This document shows positions 8,936-18,899 of a stretch of 64,000 bases of DNA, piece by piece. Each line of letters opens with the position of its first letter. Positions within the stretch are counted from its first letter, which is position 1. Source of the stretch: Alphaproteobacteria bacterium (lineage in GTDB: Bacteria > Pseudomonadota > Alphaproteobacteria > Caulobacterales > Parvularculaceae); assembly GCA_030433215.1 (NCBI GenBank), contig JAUIMC010000005.1:142033-206032 (forward strand), read 5' to 3'. A program made the position numbers and the translations under genes. The notes beneath the pieces are model-generated. The model searched no databases. It saw only the letters and a program-made list of their open reading frames with translations, and was not told the DNA's origin.

Positions 8936-10540
8936 ATGCCCGTACTCACGACCGCCATTGACCCCCGCTCAGACAGTTTCGCCGCCAACGCCAAGGCGAT
9001 GCGCAAGCTGGTCGACGATCTTCACGCCAATATGGACAAGGTCGCCGAAGGCGGCGGCGAATCCCGCAATGAACGCCACAAGGCGCGGGGCAAGCTCCTC
9101 GCCCGCGAGCGCGTGAACCGCCTGCTCGATCCCGGCGCGCCTTTCCTAGAGATCGGCCAGTTCGCCGCCTGGGAGATGTATTCGGGCGACGTCATGGGCG
9201 CCGGCGTCGTCGCCGGGATTGGCCGCGTGGCGGGCGTCGAGTGCATGATCGTCGCCAACGACGCCACGGTGAAGGGCGGCACCTATTACCCGATGACGGT
9301 GAAGAAGCATCTGCGCGCGCAGGAGATCGCCCTCGAAAACCGCCTGCCCTGCATCTATCTCGTTGAGAGTGGCGGCGCGTTCCTGCCCATGCAGGACGAG
9401 GTTTTTCCGGACAAGGACGATTTCGGCCGCATCTTCTACAACCAGGCGCAGATGTCATCGCAAGGCATTCCGCAGATCGCCATCGTTCACGGCTCGTGCA
9501 CGGCGGGCGGCGCCTATGTGCCGGCGATGTCCGATGAAGCGGTCATCGTCAAAAAACAGGGCACGATCTTTCTCGGCGGCCCGCCGCTCGTCAAAGCCGC
9601 AACCGGCGAAGTCGTGTCGGCCGAAGATCTCGGCGGCGGCGACACCCATACGCGCATATCCGGCGTCGCCGACCATCTCGCCGAAGACGACGATCATGCG
9701 CTGGGCCTCGCCCGCCGCATTGTCGGACGCCTCAACTGGGTGAAGCTCGGCGACGTGGTGATGGCCGATCCCGAGCCCCCGCTCTATCCGGCGGAAGAAC
9801 TCTACGGCGTCGTCGAGGCGGACGCACGCAAGCCTTATGACGCCAAGGAAATCATTGCGCGTCTCGTCGACGGGTCCGACTTCGACGAGTTCAAACCGCT
9901 ATACGGCTCCACGCTCGTCACCGGTTTCGCGCGCCTTCACGGTTATCCGGTCGGCATTATCGCCAATAACGGCATTCTCTTTTCCGAAAGCGCCAAAAAG
10001 GGCGCGCATTTCATCGAGCTCTGCTGCCAGCGCAAAATTCCGCTCGTATTCCTTCAGAACATCACCGGCTTCATGGTGGGCCGCTCGGCGGAGGAAGGCG
10101 GCATCGCCAAGGACGGCGCCAAGCTCGTCACCGCCGTCGCCACCGCCGCCGTGCCGAAATTCACAATCGTCGTCGGCGGCTCCTACGGCGCCGGCAATTA
10201 CGGCATGTGCGGGCGCGCCTATAGCCCCCGTTTCATGTTCATGTGGCCGAACGCGCGCATTTCCGTCATGGGCGGCGAACAGGCGGCGAGCGTTCTAGCC
10301 ACCGTCAAGCGCGACGGCCTGCGTGAAGGCGAGGAATGGAGCGCCGAGGACGAGGAAAAGTTCAAGGCCAAGATTCGCGCCGGCTATGAGGAACAGGGCT
10401 CGCCCTATTATTCCTCCGCGCGGCTCTGGGATGACGGGATCATCGATCCCGCCGAGACGCGCAACGTCCTGGGGCTTTGCCTTTCCGCCTCGATGAATGC
10501 AGCCGTCGAAGAAACGCGCTTCGGCGTGTTCAGGATGTAG
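8936..10540 (+). CDS. liuB: Methylcrotonoyl-CoA carboxylase beta (carboxyltransferase) subunit
   Basis: 534 residues, full length. It shows the two crotonase-like carboxyltransferase domains: [34 protein letters not shown] and [16 protein letters not shown] in the first half, and QNITGFMVG plus [20 protein letters not shown] in the second. These patterns are specific for the MCC beta subunit rather than propionyl-CoA carboxylase. It transfers carboxybiotin to 3-methylcrotonyl-CoA to give 3-methylglutaconyl-CoA, together with the alpha subunit encoded at 12407. It is the first gene of the plus-strand liu unit and is preceded by a promoter under likely FCD-regulator control. Confidence 0.95.
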   Translation: MPVLTTAIDPRSDSFAANAKAMRKLVDDLHANMDKVAEGGGESRNERHKARGKLLARERVNRLLDPGAPFLEIGQFAAWEMYSGDVMGAGVVAGIGRVAGVECMIVANDATVKGGTYYPMTVKKHLRAQEIALENRLPCIYLVESGGAFLPMQDEVFPDKDDFGRIFYNQAQMSSQGIPQIAIVHGSCTAGGAYVPAMSDEAVIVKKQGTIFLGGPPLVKAATGEVVSAEDLGGGDTHTRISGVADHLAEDDDHALGLARRIVGRLNWVKLGDVVMADPEPPLYPAEELYGVVEADARKPYDAKEIIARLVDGSDFDEFKPLYGSTLVTGFARLHGYPVGIIANNGILFSESAKKGAHFIELCCQRKIPLVFLQNITGFMVGRSAEEGGIAKDGAKLVTAVATAAVPKFTIVVGGSYGAGNYGMCGRAYSPRFMFMWPNARISVMGGEQAASVLATVKRDGLREGEEWSAEDEEKFKAKIRAGYEEQGSPYYSSARLWDDGIIDPAETRNVLGLCLSASMNAAVEETRFGVFRM

Positions 10541-10958
10541 CGATGCGCACCGCGCCCTCACGATCGTCGCAGCGCACCCCGCAGCGCTCCAGTCCGCTGG
10601 CGAGATATTCGGCGGAAGCCGGATCGTCCTTGATAAAGTCGAGCACCGGCGCCGACCATTCGCGCGCCGCGGTCTTGGCTTCGTTGAGGGTCTCGAAAAA
10701 CTCGCTGTCGCGCCCCATCAGCATCAGCCCCGCCAGCTCTTCGAGCTGTTCCGATTCAAGGCCTTCGAGGAGGCCCTTGATTTCCGCAAGATTGCCCTTG
10801 TCCGCGCCTTCGACCAGCGCGTCGTCCATGCTTTCGCCTTGCGGCTGGCCTTCGTCAACGTCGTTGGAGGCGAGCACATCGGGCCCGGCGGCCTCCTTGC
10901 CATGCAGGCGGCGGATTTTGAAGATGAGGGAGCACGCCGTGTCGGGGTCGAGGATCAT
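10530..10958 (-). CDS. DUF3775 family protein
   Basis: 142 residues from the ATG at 10958, preceded by AAAGGA; a longer frame to 11012 is possible. It has a short N-terminal helix region, an acidic low-complexity linker, and the DUF3775 core with [21 protein letters not shown] followed by [20 protein letters not shown]. The function is unknown. It is on the opposite strand inside the liu gene set, its stop overlaps the liuB stop by 11 bases, and it is divergent from liuC. This insertion splits liuB from the remaining plus-strand genes, so liuC may have its own promoter in 10959-11080. Confidence 0.75.
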   Translation of the reverse strand: MILDPDTACSLIFKIRRLHGKEAAGPDVLASNDVDEGQPQGESMDDALVEGADKGNLAEIKGLLEGLESEQLEELAGLMLMGRDSEFFETLNEAKTAAREWSAPVLDFIKDDPASAEYLASGLERCGVRCDDREGAVRIATS

Positions 10959-11080
10959 GATGGACCGTCCTTTGGGCTCGTTCGAAAGTTCGGCTATGCT
11001 AACAGCCGCCACTCGAAAGAGTTCAGCCGCCGCCCCGGCGGTCCGCCCATCGTCATAACCCAGAAGAGGCGCGCAATTTC

Positions 11081-11872
11081 ATGACCGAACAAGTTCTCGT
11101 CACCACCATTGACCAGCGCGGCGTCGCGCGGCTGACCATGAACCGCCCGGACATCCGCAACGCCTTCAATGAAGAGCTTGTCGGCGCCATCTGCGACGCC
11201 ATCGGGCGTTTGAACGCCGACCCGAATGTGCGCGTCATCGTGCTGACCGGCGCAGGCAAAGCCTTTTCCGCCGGCGCCGATCTCAACATGATGAAACGCG
11301 CCGCGACCTATTCCGCCGCGGAAAACAAGGACGACGCGCGCCGCCTCGCGCACATGCTCTCCTCGATCTATCATGCGCCCAAGCCCACCGTAGCGCTCGT
11401 CAACGGTCCGGCCATGGGCGGCGGGCTCGGCCTCATCGCCGCCTGCGACATCGCCATCGGCGCCGACACGGCGTTCTTTTCCTTGTCGGAAGTCAAGCTC
11501 GGCCTTATCCCCGCGGTGATTTCGCCTTTCGTGATTCAAGCGATCACCGTGCGCCAGGCGCGCAGGCTCTTTATCACCGGCGAACGCTTCGACGCGGCTG
11601 AAGCGCAACGCATCGGTCTTCTGCACAAGACCGTCCCGGCGGACGCCCTCAATGACGCGCTCGAAGAAACCCTGAAAGACATGCTGGTCTGCGGGCCGCA
11701 TTCGCAAACCCTCGCCAAGGAACTGATCGGCAAAGTCGCCTATCGCCCGCTCGGCGATGCGGTGATGGAAGAGACCGCCGGCATGATCGCCAAGACCCGC
11801 GCCGGCGAAGAAGGCAAGGAAGGCGTCAACGCATTCCTCGAAAAGCGCAAACCGAACTGGTTGAAAGACTGA
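11081..11872 (+). CDS. liuC: Enoyl-CoA hydratase family protein, probable methylglutaconyl-CoA hydratase
   Basis: 263 residues of the crotonase superfamily. LTGAGKAFSAGADLNMM and NGPAMGGGLGLIAACDIAIG form the two oxyanion-hole strands, and SEVKLGLIPAVISPFV contains the Glu used for hydration. In this context (between MCC subunits and HMG-CoA lyase) it should hydrate 3-methylglutaconyl-CoA to HMG-CoA. The assignment to this substrate comes from neighbours, because crotonases are hard to tell apart by sequence. The stop is directly followed by the start of the acetyltransferase gene. Confidence 0.88.
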   Translation: MTEQVLVTTIDQRGVARLTMNRPDIRNAFNEELVGAICDAIGRLNADPNVRVIVLTGAGKAFSAGADLNMMKRAATYSAAENKDDARRLAHMLSSIYHAPKPTVALVNGPAMGGGLGLIAACDIAIGADTAFFSLSEVKLGLIPAVISPFVIQAITVRQARRLFITGERFDAAEAQRIGLLHKTVPADALNDALEETLKDMLVCGPHSQTLAKELIGKVAYRPLGDAVMEETAGMIAKTRAGEEGKEGVNAFLEKRKPNWLKD

Positions 11873-12403
11873 ATGACCTTAGGCCTCCTCATTCGCAAGG
11901 TGAAAAAGGAAGACCGCGAGGATGTTTTCGCGCTGATCGCCAGCGCGTTCGGCCGCAAGGACGAGGCCGAACTGGTCGAGCGCTTGTGGGACGAGCACGC
12001 AATCAAGTTCGAGCGCATTGCCGAAATCGGCGGCGTGCCCGTGGGCTACTGCGCCTTCACGACCGTCACCTGCAAGCCGGAGCTTTCCGGTCTTCTTCTG
12101 GGTCTCGGCCCGCTGGCCGTTGCGCCGGACCACCAGAAACAGGGCGTCGGCGCCGCGCTGGTGGACGCAGGCTTGAAACTCTGCCGCGAAAACAAGGCGC
12201 GGCTGATCGCCGTTCTCGGCGACCCGCATTATTACGAGCGCTTCGGCTTCGAACCGGCGCAAAAGCGCAAATTCACCTGGGCCGGTTTCGACGCCGGAGA
12301 GGCGTTTCGCGTCATCGCGCCGGAAGATGACGACCTTGACGGCGTTGACCCCGAAGAAATCCGCACCATTCATTACCACCCCGCTTTCGATGCAGTGAGC
12401 TGA
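11873..12403 (+). CDS. GNAT-family N-acetyltransferase (YhbS-like)
   Basis: 176 residues with one GNAT domain. The acetyl-CoA-binding strand and loop are visible as LLLGLGPLAVAPDHQKQGVG around residues 78-97, and GDPHYYERFGFEPA near 119-132 is typical of YhbS-like proteins. It transfers an acetyl group to an unknown amine. The ATG touches the liuC stop (TGAATG) and liuD begins four bases after its own stop, so it is embedded in the liu operon. It may remove or tolerate acyl-CoA stress, but that is speculation. Confidence 0.8.
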   Translation: MTLGLLIRKVKKEDREDVFALIASAFGRKDEAELVERLWDEHAIKFERIAEIGGVPVGYCAFTTVTCKPELSGLLLGLGPLAVAPDHQKQGVGAALVDAGLKLCRENKARLIAVLGDPHYYERFGFEPAQKRKFTWAGFDAGEAFRVIAPEDDDLDGVDPEEIRTIHYHPAFDAVS

Positions 12404-12406
12404 GCC

Positions 12407-14416
12407 ATGTTCAAGAAAATCCTGATCGCCAATCGCGGCGAAATCGCCGTTCGGGTCGCCAAGACCGCACGCCGCATGGGCGTGGCGACCGTCGCCGTTT
12501 ACTCTGACGCCGATAAAAACGCGCCCCATGTCAGAGCCTGCGACGAGGCCGTGCATATCGGCCCGTCCGCCGCGGCGGAAAGCTATCTCGTTGCGGACAA
12601 GATCATCGACGCCTGCAAGAAGACAGGCGCCGAGGCCGTGCATCCCGGTTACGGCTTCCTTTCGGAAAATTCCGGCTTCGCCGATGCCCTCGACAAGGCG
12701 GGCATCGTTTTCATTGGTCCGACGGCGGAGACGATTCGCGCCATGGGATCGAAATCGGCGGCGAAAGACCTGATGGAAGCCGCGAACGTGCCGACAACGC
12801 CGGGCTATCAGGGCGAGGACCAGTCGGTCGAGACCTTCAAACGCGAAGCCGACCGCATCGGCTATCCGGTGCTACTGAAAGCGACCGCCGGCGGCGGCGG
12901 CAAGGGCATGCGCATGGTCGAAAAGGAAAGCGACCTTGAAGACGCCCTCGTCTCCGCCCAGCGCGAGGCGAAATCCGCTTTCGGCGACGACCGCTTCCTG
13001 ATCGAGAAATATGTGGTGAAGGCGCGCCATGTGGAGGTGCAGATCTTCGGCGACGGCCAAGGCGAAGTCGTCCACATGTTCGAGCGCGACTGCTCCGTGC
13101 AGCGCCGCCACCAGAAAGTGATTGAAGAGGCGCCGGCCCCGGACCTTCCCGCCGATACGCGCGCCGAATTGCTGAAAGCCGGCGTAGACGCCGGCAAGGC
13201 CGTCAGCTATCGCGGCGCCGGCACGGTGGAATTTCTCTACGACGCGGAAAACGACGCCGTCTATTTCATGGAAATGAACACCCGGCTTCAGGTGGAGCAC
13301 CCGGTTTCGGAAATGATCACCGGGCTTGATTTCGTGGAATGGCAGTTGCGCATCGCCGCCGGCGAAGGCCTGCCGCTGGCGCAACATGAGATCGCCGAAA
13401 AGGGCTGCGCTTTCGAGGCGCGGCTTTACGCGGAAAACCCGAACCAGAATTTCGCGCCCTCCATTGGCACGCTGACGACGCTCCGCCTGCCGGAAGAAAC
13501 CGCGCGCATCGATTCCGGCGTCGAGGAAGGCCAGGAGATCACGCCTTTCTACGATCCGATGATCGCGAAGATCATCACTTACGGGCAAAGCCGCGAAGAA
13601 GCTTTGGGCGCCATGCGGGCCGCGCTCCGCCAAACCCGCGTGGCGGGGCTCGAAACCAATGCGGCGTTTCTGCACGCCCTCGCCGCAGAACCCGATTTCA
13701 TCGCGGGCGATGTGTCGACGAAATTCATCGAGGAACATGAAGAAGCGCTGTTCGCCAAACACCCCGCAGGTCCGAAACAATGGGCCGCAGCGGCGCTATG
13801 GAAGCGCGGGAGCTACGCCAGCAACGACAATGACCCGCTCGATGGCCTGATCGGCTTCCGCCTCAACCGCCCGCGCCATGAAGTGATGTGGATCGAGCAT
13901 GACGGCGCCGCCGCCCTTCTCCGGCTTTCAAAAGCGGGCGATGAATTCAATGCGACGCTCGAGCCCGAAGCCTCCGCCGCCGCGCGCCGCGAAGGCCGCG
14001 AGCCGCAAGCGCCGGTCACATTCTCCTTTTCCGGCAAGGCGGAAGACGGCGCCATGCGCCTTGCCGTCGAGGGCGAGAACTTTACCGCCTTCGCCGCGCC
14101 CCATGGCGAGGCTTTACGGGTGTGGATCGGCGCGGACCATTGGGACATCGCCTTCCCCGATCCGCTCGCCGGCATCTCCGCCCATCATTCAAGCGAAGGT
14201 TCGCTCACCGCGCCCATGCCCGGCGTCGTGACGCTGCTTTCCGCGCAAGTCGGCGACGCGGTCGAGGCGGGCAAGCCGCTCCTCGTCATGGAAGCCATGA
14301 AAATGGAGCACGCCATCAAGGCGCCCTTCGACGGCGTCGTAAAAGCCTACAAATTCCAGCCCGGCGATCAGGTTAAGGACGGCGAGCTGCTGGTGGAATT
14401 CGAGGAAAGCGCGTGA
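12407..14416 (+). CDS. liuD: Methylcrotonoyl-CoA carboxylase alpha (biotin) subunit
   Basis: 669 residues. The biotin carboxylase part begins with KILIANRGEIAVRV and includes the ATP-grasp loop LKATAGGGGKGM and the EMNTRLQVEHPV segment. A middle linker domain is followed by the biotinyl carrier domain, with EAMKMEH placing the biotinylated lysine near residue 632. It carboxylates its own biotin with ATP and bicarbonate, then the beta subunit (liuB) uses it on 3-methylcrotonyl-CoA. The stop overlaps the GTG start of liuE. Confidence 0.95.
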   Translation: MFKKILIANRGEIAVRVAKTARRMGVATVAVYSDADKNAPHVRACDEAVHIGPSAAAESYLVADKIIDACKKTGAEAVHPGYGFLSENSGFADALDKAGIVFIGPTAETIRAMGSKSAAKDLMEAANVPTTPGYQGEDQSVETFKREADRIGYPVLLKATAGGGGKGMRMVEKESDLEDALVSAQREAKSAFGDDRFLIEKYVVKARHVEVQIFGDGQGEVVHMFERDCSVQRRHQKVIEEAPAPDLPADTRAELLKAGVDAGKAVSYRGAGTVEFLYDAENDAVYFMEMNTRLQVEHPVSEMITGLDFVEWQLRIAAGEGLPLAQHEIAEKGCAFEARLYAENPNQNFAPSIGTLTTLRLPEETARIDSGVEEGQEITPFYDPMIAKIITYGQSREEALGAMRAALRQTRVAGLETNAAFLHALAAEPDFIAGDVSTKFIEEHEEALFAKHPAGPKQWAAAALWKRGSYASNDNDPLDGLIGFRLNRPRHEVMWIEHDGAAALLRLSKAGDEFNATLEPEASAAARREGREPQAPVTFSFSGKAEDGAMRLAVEGENFTAFAAPHGEALRVWIGADHWDIAFPDPLAGISAHHSSEGSLTAPMPGVVTLLSAQVGDAVEAGKPLLVMEAMKMEHAIKAPFDGVVKAYKFQPGDQVKDGELLVEFEESA

Positions 14417-15315
14417 CCCATCCCATCACCATCGTCGAAATGGGCCCGCGCGACGGGCTTCAGAACGAAAAGCAGGTCGTCGATGTCGCGACCAAGGTCG
14501 AGCTGATCGAACGGCTCGCCAATGCGGGCCTGAAAAATGTCGAGGCGGGCGCGTTCGTTTCGCCCAAATGGGTGCCGCAGATGGCGGCCACCGACGAGGT
14601 GATGGCGAAAATCGAGCGCAAGTCCGGCGTCTCCTATCCCGTGCTGACCCCAAACATGAAAGGCTATGAGGGCGCGCGCGCCGCGAATGCCGACACGGTC
14701 GCGATCTTCGGCGCGGCGTCGGAAAGTTTCTCTCAGAAAAACATCAACTGCTCCATCGAGGAAAGCCTCGAGCGCTTCCGCCCGGTGATCGAAGCGGCGA
14801 AAGCCGACGGCGTTCGCGTGCGCGGCTATGTCTCCTGCGTCCTCGGCTGTCCTTATGAGGGCGAGATCACGCCGGAACAGGTGACGCCCGTCGCGGCGGC
14901 GCTATACGAGATGGGCTGCTATGAGATTTCTCTCGGCGACACCATTGGCGTCGGCACGCCGGAAGAAACCAAAGCGCTGATCCGCGCCGTCGCCAAGGCT
15001 GTGCCGGTCGAAGCGCTCGCCGGACATTTCCACGACACTTACGGACAGGCGCTCGCCAATATCTGGGCGGCGCTCGGCGAAGGCGTCTCGGTGTTCGACT
15101 CTTCCGTCTCCGGCCTCGGCGGTTGCCCTTATGCGAAAGGCGCGAGCGGCAATGTGGCGAGCGAGGACGTGATCTACTCCCTCGCCCGCTCCGGTTACGA
15201 GACCGGCGTCGATCTCGGCGCGCTGATCGAGACGAGCATCTGGATTTCAGAAAAGCTCGGGCGCCGGCCCGGCTCGAAAGTCACGCAGGCGCGTCAGGCC
15301 GCCAGAACCAACTGA
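14413..15315 (+). CDS. liuE: Hydroxymethylglutaryl-CoA lyase
   Basis: 300 residues with a TIM-barrel fold. EMGPRDGLQNE at the N-terminus supplies the metal-binding Asp, and the HMG-CoA lyase signature SVSGLGGCPYAKGASGNVA near residue 230 carries the catalytic Cys. GHFHDTYGQALAN holds the His ligands. It splits HMG-CoA into acetyl-CoA and acetoacetate, ending the leucine pathway. The GTG start overlaps the liuD stop (GTGA). The 3' end overlaps the convergent DUF2061 gene by 22 bases. Confidence 0.94.
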   Translation: MTHPITIVEMGPRDGLQNEKQVVDVATKVELIERLANAGLKNVEAGAFVSPKWVPQMAATDEVMAKIERKSGVSYPVLTPNMKGYEGARAANADTVAIFGAASESFSQKNINCSIEESLERFRPVIEAAKADGVRVRGYVSCVLGCPYEGEITPEQVTPVAAALYEMGCYEISLGDTIGVGTPEETKALIRAVAKAVPVEALAGHFHDTYGQALANIWAALGEGVSVFDSSVSGLGGCPYAKGASGNVASEDVIYSLARSGYETGVDLGALIETSIWISEKLGRRPGSKVTQARQAARTN

Positions 15316-15515
15316 TTTGGCGCCGGCTGAACCCGGGCCGCATGACGCGCCCAGGCCCTTTCATGAAGCGTATAGGCGACGGTCTGGATCATCGGCTCAA
15401 TGACCCCGACGCTGAGCGCCGCAACCCAGCTTCGGGTGACGGCGAAGGCGACCAGCACCGCAACGCAGAAATGCATAACGCCGTAAGTTGCTGTTTTTAA
15501 TGGAGTGATTTCCAT
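15294..15515 (-). CDS. DUF2061 small membrane protein
   Basis: 73 residues from the ATG at 15515. It begins MEITPLKTATYGVMHF and has two hydrophobic segments, ending with the conserved EPMIQTVAYTLHERAWAR pattern of DUF2061. The family is found in many Proteobacteria and its role is unknown. The frame is open further upstream, but the longer N-terminus is not family-like. It is convergent with liuE and its stop lies inside the liuE coding region. Confidence 0.75.
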   Translation of the reverse strand: MEITPLKTATYGVMHFCVAVLVAFAVTRSWVAALSVGVIEPMIQTVAYTLHERAWARHAARVQPAPNQLVLAA

Positions 15516-15621
15516 TTTCGTCACCGCGCATGAGATTGCCTCCTCAATATATTGCGAATGATTATTAATTGCAATACGGCAATATCGATCCGGCTTAGAT
15601 TCTGGGGGACCGTTATAGCGC

Positions 15622-16992
15622 CTACTCTTCCAGCGCGGCGAGAATGTCGGCGGAGAATGTCTCAAGGTCGAAGCCGCCGCCATCATCGAAGCCCCGGCGC
15701 ACAATGAGGACGCCGCGCGCAGGAACGATCACCAGATACTGCCCGCGATTGCCCCGGGCGGCGTAGGTGCCTTCCGGCAGACCATGACGCTCGCCGTAAA
15801 GCCAAAACTGGGCACCGTATCCCGGCGATTGCGAGCCGTCTTCCCTTTCCAGGGGCGGCTGCGCCGGCGCGGGCGCTGCGACATAGTCCGCCCAGCCTTC
15901 AGGCAGGATGCGTTTTCCCTCCCAGACGCCGTCACCCAGATAGAGAAGCCCGATCCGCGCGAGGTCGCGCGCCGTCGTCCAGACCTGGCTCGACATGACG
16001 AAATCGCCGTTCCAGTCGGTTTCGAGAAAAGTGTGCTCCATGCCGAGCGGCATGAGCACTTTGCGAAACGGGTATTCGAGAAACTTCCTGTCGTTTCCAA
16101 TGCGTTCATGCAAGGCGCGCATCGCCGTCATGGTGTCGTTATTGGCGTAGCGCCAGCGCGTTCCGGGTTCGGCCACAAGGCGGTTAGTGATCGCATGATC
16201 GACGACGCGCCCGCCGCCGAAATAAACATCGTCCGTGCGGTTGCCTGCCGCCGAGGAGGTGAGGCCGCTCGACATATGAAGGAGGTTTTCGAGCGTGACG
16301 GCGCCGCGCGGATCGCCGGGCGAAGACCAGACAGCGAGCCCAGCCGGTTGTTCCGTAGCGATAATCCCCTCTTCCACCGCCGCGCCGATGACCGTCGCCG
16401 CGATAGACTTCGCCACGGACCAGGTGCGTTGAGGCGTCTCAGCGTCAAAACCCTCGCGATACTGCTCCGCGACAATGGCGCCGTCTTTCAGGACCAGAAC
16501 GGCGGTCGTTTCGGTCCCCTCGCCGTAAGTTATGCGGTCGAAAGCCGCGTCGACGGTTTCGGACAGAACCGGATCGTCGCTAAGATTTTCCGCAAGCGGC
16601 GCCACCGCCGCGCGGTCCCATTTGGCTGTTATTTTCGGCAGATCGTCTACGACGTCGACAGACGCCATGGTCGGCAGTTGCGTGCAGCCGAGATAGGGCC
16701 GCCAGGCGGCGATGCGCACGCCGCCTTCATAAGAAACGGAAACGGTTTTCGCATCCTCGTCGATCACCGCATCGGGCATCGTTGCCATGGCCTCGCGATA
16801 GCCGGGATAGATGCGATGCAGCTCATCGCCGGCGATCTCTTCAACGCTCCGGCCTGCATTGAAATGCGCCGAACAGGTGAACGCCGCCTTGTAGCCGGCG
16901 ACAAGCGAGAGGTGCGCCGGGTCCGGCGTTTGGGCGAAGGCGGCGCCGATCAAGACCGAAACGGCGGCGCCAAGGGATAGCGTATTCTTCAT
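15622..16992 (-). CDS. Secreted serine hydrolase, class C beta-lactamase-like
   Basis: 456 residues with a clear signal peptide (residues 1-20, ending AAFAQ). The mature protein has an N-terminal extension of about 120 residues and then a penicillin-binding/beta-lactamase fold: SVAK carries the nucleophile Ser and Lys, and YANND gives the Tyr motif. Family members include esterases, D-aminopeptidases and 6-aminohexanoate-dimer hydrolases, so antibiotic resistance should not be assumed. It acts in the periplasm. It follows the M49-like peptidase gene after two bases, so the two secreted hydrolases are probably co-expressed. Confidence 0.85.
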   Translation of the reverse strand: MKNTLSLGAAVSVLIGAAFAQTPDPAHLSLVAGYKAAFTCSAHFNAGRSVEEIAGDELHRIYPGYREAMATMPDAVIDEDAKTVSVSYEGGVRIAAWRPYLGCTQLPTMASVDVVDDLPKITAKWDRAAVAPLAENLSDDPVLSETVDAAFDRITYGEGTETTAVLVLKDGAIVAEQYREGFDAETPQRTWSVAKSIAATVIGAAVEEGIIATEQPAGLAVWSSPGDPRGAVTLENLLHMSSGLTSSAAGNRTDDVYFGGGRVVDHAITNRLVAEPGTRWRYANNDTMTAMRALHERIGNDRKFLEYPFRKVLMPLGMEHTFLETDWNGDFVMSSQVWTTARDLARIGLLYLGDGVWEGKRILPEGWADYVAAPAPAQPPLEREDGSQSPGYGAQFWLYGERHGLPEGTYAARGNRGQYLVIVPARGVLIVRRGFDDGGGFDLETFSADILAALEE

Positions 16993-16994
16993 GC

Positions 16995-18707
16995 TTAAAT
17001 CTCGTCTTCGTAGACCGGCTGGATATCCACCGGCAGATGCGTGAGGGAGGCGATGGCGTTTTCCGCATCCGTATCGAGAACGGCATACTCATCGAGAAAC
17101 GCTTTCGCCTGCTCATAATCGCCGTCGCCCTGAATGATGACAATGTCGCGCGTCAGATCGGAGATCGCCTGTTCCAGCGCTGCGAAGTCGAGGCTGTATT
17201 TGCCGTCTTCCACCGCAAAGGCGCCGGCGTTCTTGAAGTAAGTGTACTGGAACGCCGCGCCCTGCCCGTGCGCCTCGTTTACGCCGAAACGCATGGAGCG
17301 GAAGAGCCCGACGAAATAGGTGGCGAGGAAATTGTTCTTCTCCGCCACCGGCAATTCGCCGCGCTCCATCATGTAAAGAATATTATAGGCGCCCATGACG
17401 TCGGCCTTGCCTTCTTCAAGAGCCGAGTAAAGCTCCTGCAACTGCGCGCCGACGGTCGTCTCCTCGCCGTCGACGGTGATCGTGCCCGGCCCGAGACTGT
17501 GCGAGAGCTCGTGGAACAGCGTCTCGCCCGACATATATTCCTTCATCAGCATCGGCGCCTGGTCGGCGACAAGAATATCCTCGGCCATGGGCGCCAGAAT
17601 GCGCTCGAATTTCGCGCCGAGCACATTGTTGAGGAGCACCTTCTTGGCGCCTTTCGCCTCGCGCACCCGCTCGTCATTCGGCAGGTTGAAAGCGATGGTC
17701 TGAACGCCCGGCACATTGTCGCCGCCGCCATGCACCTGATAGGTGACGGCGATGGGCGATTCAAATCCGCGCTTGAAGTTCTTGTAGGACTCCTCGACCG
17801 GCAGGTTCGCCTCCATGTCGCGGAGATAATCCTTGTATTTGGCGAGCGCCGCGCTTTCTTCCGGGTTCTTGATGGTGATGAACGCCTCGAACGCCGTCTT
17901 GTAGCCGAAGAGGCCGTCCGTATAGACCTCGTAAGGCCCGATCGCCGCTTCGATGGGGCCGTCGAGATCCATCCACGCCATCTCGGAGTCGTAATAATCG
18001 TCCGACAGGAAGGAGTCGGCGCGAAGGGTCAGGAATGTCTTGAGGCTTTCATTGGATGTGATCTCCGCCGCCTCGCGCATCAGCGCCGCCGCCGGCTCCA
18101 GCCATTCGCGATAATGCTCCGAATAGGGAATGGCTTTCAGTCCGCCGTCTTCGGTGCGGCGGATAACGGTGTAGCCGCTCGTGAACGCCTCTTCGTCTTC
18201 CGGATGGTCCGTCACCCATGTGGCAAACTCTTCCTTGGTCATGTCCGGCGGATAGAAAGCCGCGCCTTCGGGCATTTCCATGTCCCCGTAAAACGGCCGG
18301 TTATGATCGAGCGTGTCCCAGGGGCCGAAATGCAGATCGAACATTTCAAGCAGCAGCTTGTTCCCGCCCGCCGCGATCTCTTCGCGCCATTCAGGGTTCA
18401 TCTCGCTGCGCTGGCGCAGATAAATCTCCGACATGAGGTTGCCGACTTCGTTGAGCTTGTTGACGACCTGGCGTTCTTCGTCGGTCAGGAAAGATCTATC
18501 CGCATTCATCTCCACGACCGCGAACTGGTCGCGCATGGTTTCGAGCGTAGCCTGGCTCGCAGCGACTTTCTCCCCGGCCGGCTCTTCTTCGGCGGCGGCC
18601 TCTTGGGTTCCGGTTTCCGGCGCCGGCGGCGGGGCTTCCCCGGAACAGGCGGCGGCGAGCGCCAGGATAGAGACGGCGGCGGCGGAACAAGCAAAACGCT
18701 GAAGCAT
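16995..18707 (-). CDS. Lipoprotein zinc peptidase, M49/DPP III-like
   Basis: 570 residues. A lipoprotein signal peptide ends in the lipobox LAAAC (Cys21), then comes a Pro/Glu-rich linker. The catalytic region has HELSHSLG, whose two His would bind zinc, and EEGKADVMG downstream with the third ligand; this spacing resembles the HELLGH and EECRAE motifs of dipeptidyl peptidase III. It should be anchored to the outer or inner membrane and cut peptides in the periplasm. Assignment to M49 is by motif arrangement only. Downstream is a secreted serine hydrolase. Confidence 0.75.
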   Translation of the reverse strand: MLQRFACSAAAVSILALAAACSGEAPPPAPETGTQEAAAEEEPAGEKVAASQATLETMRDQFAVVEMNADRSFLTDEERQVVNKLNEVGNLMSEIYLRQRSEMNPEWREEIAAGGNKLLLEMFDLHFGPWDTLDHNRPFYGDMEMPEGAAFYPPDMTKEEFATWVTDHPEDEEAFTSGYTVIRRTEDGGLKAIPYSEHYREWLEPAAALMREAAEITSNESLKTFLTLRADSFLSDDYYDSEMAWMDLDGPIEAAIGPYEVYTDGLFGYKTAFEAFITIKNPEESAALAKYKDYLRDMEANLPVEESYKNFKRGFESPIAVTYQVHGGGDNVPGVQTIAFNLPNDERVREAKGAKKVLLNNVLGAKFERILAPMAEDILVADQAPMLMKEYMSGETLFHELSHSLGPGTITVDGEETTVGAQLQELYSALEEGKADVMGAYNILYMMERGELPVAEKNNFLATYFVGLFRSMRFGVNEAHGQGAAFQYTYFKNAGAFAVEDGKYSLDFAALEQAISDLTRDIVIIQGDGDYEQAKAFLDEYAVLDTDAENAIASLTHLPVDIQPVYEDEI

Positions 18708-18899
18708 GGATATCCCTTTTTATCATTGGGCCTGGGAACGCGCGGGCGTCCCCAATCGTTAACGTGAACCTAACCCGCCAGGCAGGCCTCGCAAAGCCCG
18801 CCATAATCCGGCCTTGCGGGGGCGTTAGGGTTTGAATATTGCTTTGGCTCTATGGGTTTTGACCGATTGTTTGATTCGCGTGAGACAAGGGGAGACGGC

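Noticed and set aside
15784..16980. 398-codon plus-strand frame
   Set aside because: It is antisense to the secreted serine hydrolase, whose signal peptide and SxxK motif are clear.
15622..16992. Beta-lactam resistance gene
   Set aside because: The SxxK and Tyr motifs define the wider serine hydrolase family; nothing in the sequence shows antibiotic hydrolysis.
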